Shown: positions 61,132 to 64,000 of the stretch, piece by piece
Position numbering within the stretch: the first letter of the stretch is position 1
Layout: each line of letters starts with the position of its first letter
Assembly (NCBI GenBank): GCA_964496475.1
Contig: CAZBZS010000002.1
Coordinates: 1 to 64,000, forward strand
Source: JASLPR01 sp964496475
GTDB lineage: Bacteria; Chloroflexota; UBA11872; VXNJ01
DNA: 64,000 nucleotides
Direction of reading: 5' to 3'
The notes under the pieces: generated by a model
What the model was told of the DNA's origin: nothing
Database searches by the model: none
What the model saw: the letters and a program-made list of their open reading frames with translations, nothing else
Translations under genes and position numbers: made by a program

Positions 61132-62202
61132 ATGGAGATCCGTCGGATACTCGTTCGTGCCAAGCGCGACGTTGTTTTGGAAACGGTCGAGATTCCAGAG
61201 CAGCCGCGACTAGGCGAGGTTCTCATCGAGACGGAAAAGACTTTCATCAGCGCTGGTACCGAGCTGGCGAATTACACAGCTCTCGACCCAACCGTCTCGA
61301 CCCCTGGTTCCTGGAACTCATATCCTTGGCCTTCTGGGTACGCAAACGCGGGTCGGGTAGTGGCTATTGGCGAGGAGATCGAGGGGTTGGAGGCGGGCGA
61401 CCGCGTTTTCACCTTCGGCAAGCACGCGTCTCGCCATTACGCCAACCTGCTCGATCCCAGCGCCATCGCGACGCAAGTTCAAGGAAATGAGCGCGGCGCG
61501 ACCAGCGACATGGTCGTCAAGATCCCCGATGGCGTAAGCAGCGAGGATGCCGCCGCCGCGCGCATGGCAGGCGTCGCCATCACCGCCCTCCGCGTCAGCA
61601 CCGCTCAGGCCGGGGATTGGGTCGTTGTATTCGGACTCGGGATGGTCGGCAATCTGGCGGCTCAGTATTTCACGATCCAGGGCTGCAATGTGATCGGTGT
61701 CGATCCGATGCTGGCCAGGCGCTGTCTCGCCCAAGAAGTCGGTGTCGAGCACGTAGTCGGCGGCTCTCCCGAAGAAACACTGGCGGCGATCCTCGAACTG
61801 ACCGCGGGCCGCGGAGCGGACACCGCCATCGACGCCGTCGGCGATTCCCTGGTGGTCAAGCAGGCCGGCCAGGTTGCGGCCCATGCAGGGGAGGTCATCA
61901 TCCTGGGCTCGCCCAGGGAGCAGCATGACGGGAATCTAACCTCCCTGATCCGACCCGTACACTGGGACTTCGTTCAATTCAAAGGCGCACTCGAGTGGCA
62001 GTTCCCCCGTTATCCGATTCGAGGACAGCGCCATTCAATCTACTCAAACATCCGCACTTATCTCGAGCTGATGGCGCGCGGAAAGTTGAACCTCGGCAAG
62101 CTGATCTCGCACAGGATGCGCCCCGATGAAATCGAATCCGCGTACGAAAATCTGCTTAACGACAAAGAGCATTACTGGGGCGTCATTCTCGATTGGACCT
62201 AG
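61132..62202 (+). CDS. Medium-chain (zinc-type) dehydrogenase, paralog 1
   Basis: MDR-superfamily oxidoreductase, 356 residues. GroES-like N-terminal domain with FISAGTELANYTALDP, where Ser-Ala-Gly-Thr replaces the usual Cys that holds catalytic zinc, so it may work without that zinc. Rossmann domain GDWVVVFGLGMVGNLAAQYF, and a GADTAIDAVGDSLVV stretch. The end LNDKEHYWGVILDW matches paralog 2. Start with AGGGAGGGTGCC upstream. Probably oxidises or reduces a sugar, polyol or related alcohol in a catabolic module. Confidence 0.87.
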   Translation: MEIRRILVRAKRDVVLETVEIPEQPRLGEVLIETEKTFISAGTELANYTALDPTVSTPGSWNSYPWPSGYANAGRVVAIGEEIEGLEAGDRVFTFGKHASRHYANLLDPSAIATQVQGNERGATSDMVVKIPDGVSSEDAAAARMAGVAITALRVSTAQAGDWVVVFGLGMVGNLAAQYFTIQGCNVIGVDPMLARRCLAQEVGVEHVVGGSPEETLAAILELTAGRGADTAIDAVGDSLVVKQAGQVAAHAGEVIILGSPREQHDGNLTSLIRPVHWDFVQFKGALEWQFPRYPIRGQRHSIYSNIRTYLELMARGKLNLGKLISHRMRPDEIESAYENLLNDKEHYWGVILDWT

Positions 62203-62264
62203 CCATCCACCGCCGTCGGGGTTGGCAGGGTATTTGGCAAGCGCATCGCCTGGAGGAAGGCAAT

Positions 62265-63374
62265 ATGGAAGTACAGCGGGTACTGGTACCGACAAAAAAT
62301 GAAGTGTTCCTGGAAACCATCGAAGTCCCGGACGAGCCCGCGCCCGGCGCAGTGTTGATAAAAACCGCCGCGACCTTCATTAGTGCCGGCACCGAGCTGG
62401 CCAACTACACTGCGCTCAGCAGCACTGTCTGGGAGCCTGGGAACTGGAACTCGTATCCGTGGGACTCTGGCTACTCCAATGTCGGTCACATAATCGCCAT
62501 AGGTGAGGGAGTCGAAGGCTTCGAAGTTGGCGATCACGTTTTTTGTTACGGCCGCCACGCTTCCCACCTGCACGTACGTCCATTCGCACCCGGTGCCGGT
62601 GAGAACGATGTCGATCACCTCTTGGTAAAGGTTCCGGATGGCATCGACTCGGCTACCGCCGCTACAGCCCGGATGGCTGTTGTGGCCATGAATGGCTTGG
62701 TGCAAAGTTCCGTCCGACTCAACGACTGGGTAGCCGTCTTCGGACTTGGCTGCGTCGGCAATTTCTGCTCCCAGTTCTTCCAGTTGGCCGGCGCCCGGGT
62801 GATAGGCGTCGATCCGGTTGCCACCCGGCGCAATCTCGCGCGCAGGGTCGGAATCAAGACCGTACTTGGCGACGAACCAGATAGGGTTTCCGAGCAGATA
62901 CTCGAGTTGACCGGCTCCGACCCGGTGATCGAAGTCGATTCGGTTGGGCTATCGAGTACAGTCCGCCGGATGATCCGCGGCCCCGGAGCGCGAATTACCG
63001 TGGACGCCGTCGGGCACTCGGGAGTCATCGACCAGGCCGCACAACTGACAGCGCCGTGGGGCCAGCTTGTCATCCTGGGCAGCCCGCGGGCCCCCTATGA
63101 AGGTAATTTCACGCCGTTAACCGAACGCATCCATTTCGCCCACATCGAAATTTGCGGCGCACTCGAGTGGTTAACTCCCACTCTCCCAGTACCCAGCGCA
63201 AGCTACTCAATCGTCGAAAACATCCACACAATCCATGACCTTATCAAGCGTGGCCTCCTCAACGTGGATGCACTTATCTCCCACCGAATAAACCCCGCCG
63301 ATATCAAGCAGGCCTACGAAGGGCTGTTGAACGACAAGGAGACCTACCATGGCGTCATACTCGACTGGTCTTAG
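62265..63374 (+). CDS. Medium-chain (zinc-type) dehydrogenase, paralog 2
   Basis: Tandem paralog of the gene at 61132, 369 residues, starting at the ATG after GGAGGAAGG. Shares FISAGTELANYTAL, SYPWDSGYSNVGHIIAIGEG, the Rossmann block DWVAVFGLGCVGNFCSQFFQ, and the end LLNDKETYHGVILDW. It has a ~10-residue insertion around the RPFAPGAGENDVDHLLVK segment and an extra piece near the dinucleotide domain, so the copies have diverged clearly. Separated from paralog 1 by 62 bases; likely co-transcribed. Confidence 0.87.
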   Translation: MEVQRVLVPTKNEVFLETIEVPDEPAPGAVLIKTAATFISAGTELANYTALSSTVWEPGNWNSYPWDSGYSNVGHIIAIGEGVEGFEVGDHVFCYGRHASHLHVRPFAPGAGENDVDHLLVKVPDGIDSATAATARMAVVAMNGLVQSSVRLNDWVAVFGLGCVGNFCSQFFQLAGARVIGVDPVATRRNLARRVGIKTVLGDEPDRVSEQILELTGSDPVIEVDSVGLSSTVRRMIRGPGARITVDAVGHSGVIDQAAQLTAPWGQLVILGSPRAPYEGNFTPLTERIHFAHIEICGALEWLTPTLPVPSASYSIVENIHTIHDLIKRGLLNVDALISHRINPADIKQAYEGLLNDKETYHGVILDWS

Positions 63375-63547
63375 GCAGGTCGCGATAGTGTATAAGGAGG
63401 GATCTCATTAAACGTGAGGCAGGCATTCATCCATGGGTTCGCCATTGCGGGACTTGGCGATGTTCAGGTTTTGGATCGTCCGGCTCGGAGCGAGCACTGG
63501 TGAAGATGGAATACCCCCTATTCGTCCACCGTCGGCCGCCTACGCGG
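63375..63547. other. Spacer after paralog 2, possibly with dehydrogenase N-terminal remnant
   Basis: No intact gene. A short stretch from about 63414 reads RQAFIHGFAIAGLGDVQVLD, which vaguely resembles an MDR N-terminus; too short to be sure. Confidence 0.3.
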
Positions 63548-63679
63548 GTCGGTTATGGGTACGAAGCGCTGGACCGTGACAAGAACCGCTATGTTGGTGC
63601 CGTCCTCGACAGGCACCACGAATCAGTTCTCCACCGGGGAGCTCAATTTCTGACCGCACAAGTTCATCTGTCCAAGTGA
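63548..63679 (+). pseudogene. C-terminal remnant of a third dehydrogenase paralog
   Basis: In frame, GYEALDRDKNRYVGAVLD aligns with the endings YENLLNDKEHYWGVILD and YEGLLNDKETYHGVILD of the two intact neighbours. About 25 unrelated residues and a TGA follow. Nothing of the main body is left. Confidence 0.6.
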
Positions 63680-63695
63680 ATCTGAAGGACAGATA

Positions 63696-64000
63696 GTGAG
63701 CGTATTTAGGACATCTACGGTGGTGGGACTCGGACTGGTTGGTCCGCAGATCGCAGTGGTCTTGGCTCAGGGCAGCGAGCGCTTGCAAGTGTACGACCGG
63801 GATCCCGCAGTCGCGCAACGCGCCATCAACAACATGCGCGACTACGTGGCCGAAATCGCCCGACACGATCTCCTGATCGGGAATCCAGATGATGTACTGG
63901 CACGGATCCAGGTAGCGTCCACGTTGGATGAAGCTGTCATCGGTACCGAGTTTGTGCTAGAGGCGATCTCTGAGAATCTCGAAACCAAGCAGGAGCTTTA
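63696..64000 (+). CDS. 3-hydroxyacyl-CoA dehydrogenase, 3' partial
   Basis: GTG start with GAAGGA upstream; runs off the window end. NAD-binding motif TVVGLGLVGPQIAVVLAQGS, ERLQVYDRD, and EFVLEAISENLETKQEL, the usual E(A/S)xxE region of this family. Likely L-3-hydroxyacyl-CoA or 3-hydroxybutyryl-CoA type, or a lambda-crystallin-type sugar dehydrogenase, given its neighbours. The GLGLVG turn replaces the more common GAGxMG. Confidence 0.82.
   Translation, partial: MSVFRTSTVVGLGLVGPQIAVVLAQGSERLQVYDRDPAVAQRAINNMRDYVAEIARHDLLIGNPDDVLARIQVASTLDEAVIGTEFVLEAISENLETKQEL

Noticed and set aside
1..64000. CRISPR arrays, insertion sequences, integrases or prophage genes
   Set aside because: No regularly spaced repeats and no transposase, integrase or phage-like proteins were recognised; the only direct repeats are the short ones listed.

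Overview
This is a GC-rich stretch of bacterial chromosome with three runs of N (17428-17437, 23615-23624, 56442-56485), so it looks like a scaffold from a draft or metagenome-assembled genome. Several traits together suggest a Chloroflexota (Dehalococcoidia / SAR202-like) bacterium: a heme operon with a chlorite-dismutase-type HemQ, a SufCBD-Rieske-SufSU operon, a YvcK protein with a membrane anchor, many GTG and TTG starts, and many catabolic enzymes (enolase superfamily, luciferase-like flavoenzyme, GH172, GH127, sulfatase). The assignment is inference from gene content, not from a marker phylogeny.

Layout. 1-4.1 kb: end of an epimerase with an acidic tail, the coupled pair hom-thrC, and a small zinc-ribbon gene. 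4.4-10.8 kb: a tightly overlapping heme operon, hemQ-Rieske fusion, hemH, hemA, hemE, hemY and a DUF4389 gene. 10.9-14.3 kb: a cobalamin riboswitch, a BtuF lipoprotein and cobalamin genes in visible decay (truncated cobQ, intact cobO, broken cobU and cobC). 14.3-22 kb: catabolic genes (enolase superfamily, Gfo/Idh, luciferase-like, alpha/alpha barrel, GH172, M19 dipeptidase) and tRNA-Ala. 22.1-26.4 kb: a thioredoxin-like lipoprotein gene with an in-frame TGA at the first active-site position, then pgk, gapA and yvcK. 27.4-35.8 kb: DUF503, rpmH-rnpA-yidD-yidC-jag, a PfkB kinase, rqcH, mutM, two xdhC-type genes and a short Crp-type regulator. 36-40.3 kb: polA and a Pif1-like helicase. 40.7-49.2 kb: a truncated SIMPL gene, a thioesterase, a small membrane protein, a HAD phosphatase and the suf operon. 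49.5-53.9 kb: an M20 peptidase, an Ldh2-type dehydrogenase, and a SAM-I-riboswitch-controlled unit of a second threonine-synthase-like enzyme plus a MoaD/ThiS-like sulfur carrier. 54.7-56.6 kb: glnK-amt with a strong terminator. 56.7-64 kb: a CopD-like membrane protein, GH127, a sulfatase and a patchwork of tandem alcohol dehydrogenases and 3-hydroxyacyl-CoA dehydrogenase pieces.

The two most interesting signals are (a) the SAM-I riboswitch in front of a threonine-synthase paralog and a sulfur-carrier protein, which suggests a protein-thiocarboxylate route to homocysteine, and (b) the thioredoxin-like lipoprotein whose CxxC motif reads TGA-P-N-Cys, a candidate selenoprotein. The plus strand is also strikingly C-rich between about 4.3 and 40.6 kb whichever strand is coding, and becomes G-rich or balanced on both sides. 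One of these edges coincides with a 5'-truncated gene, so the 36-kb block may be inverted or wrongly joined.
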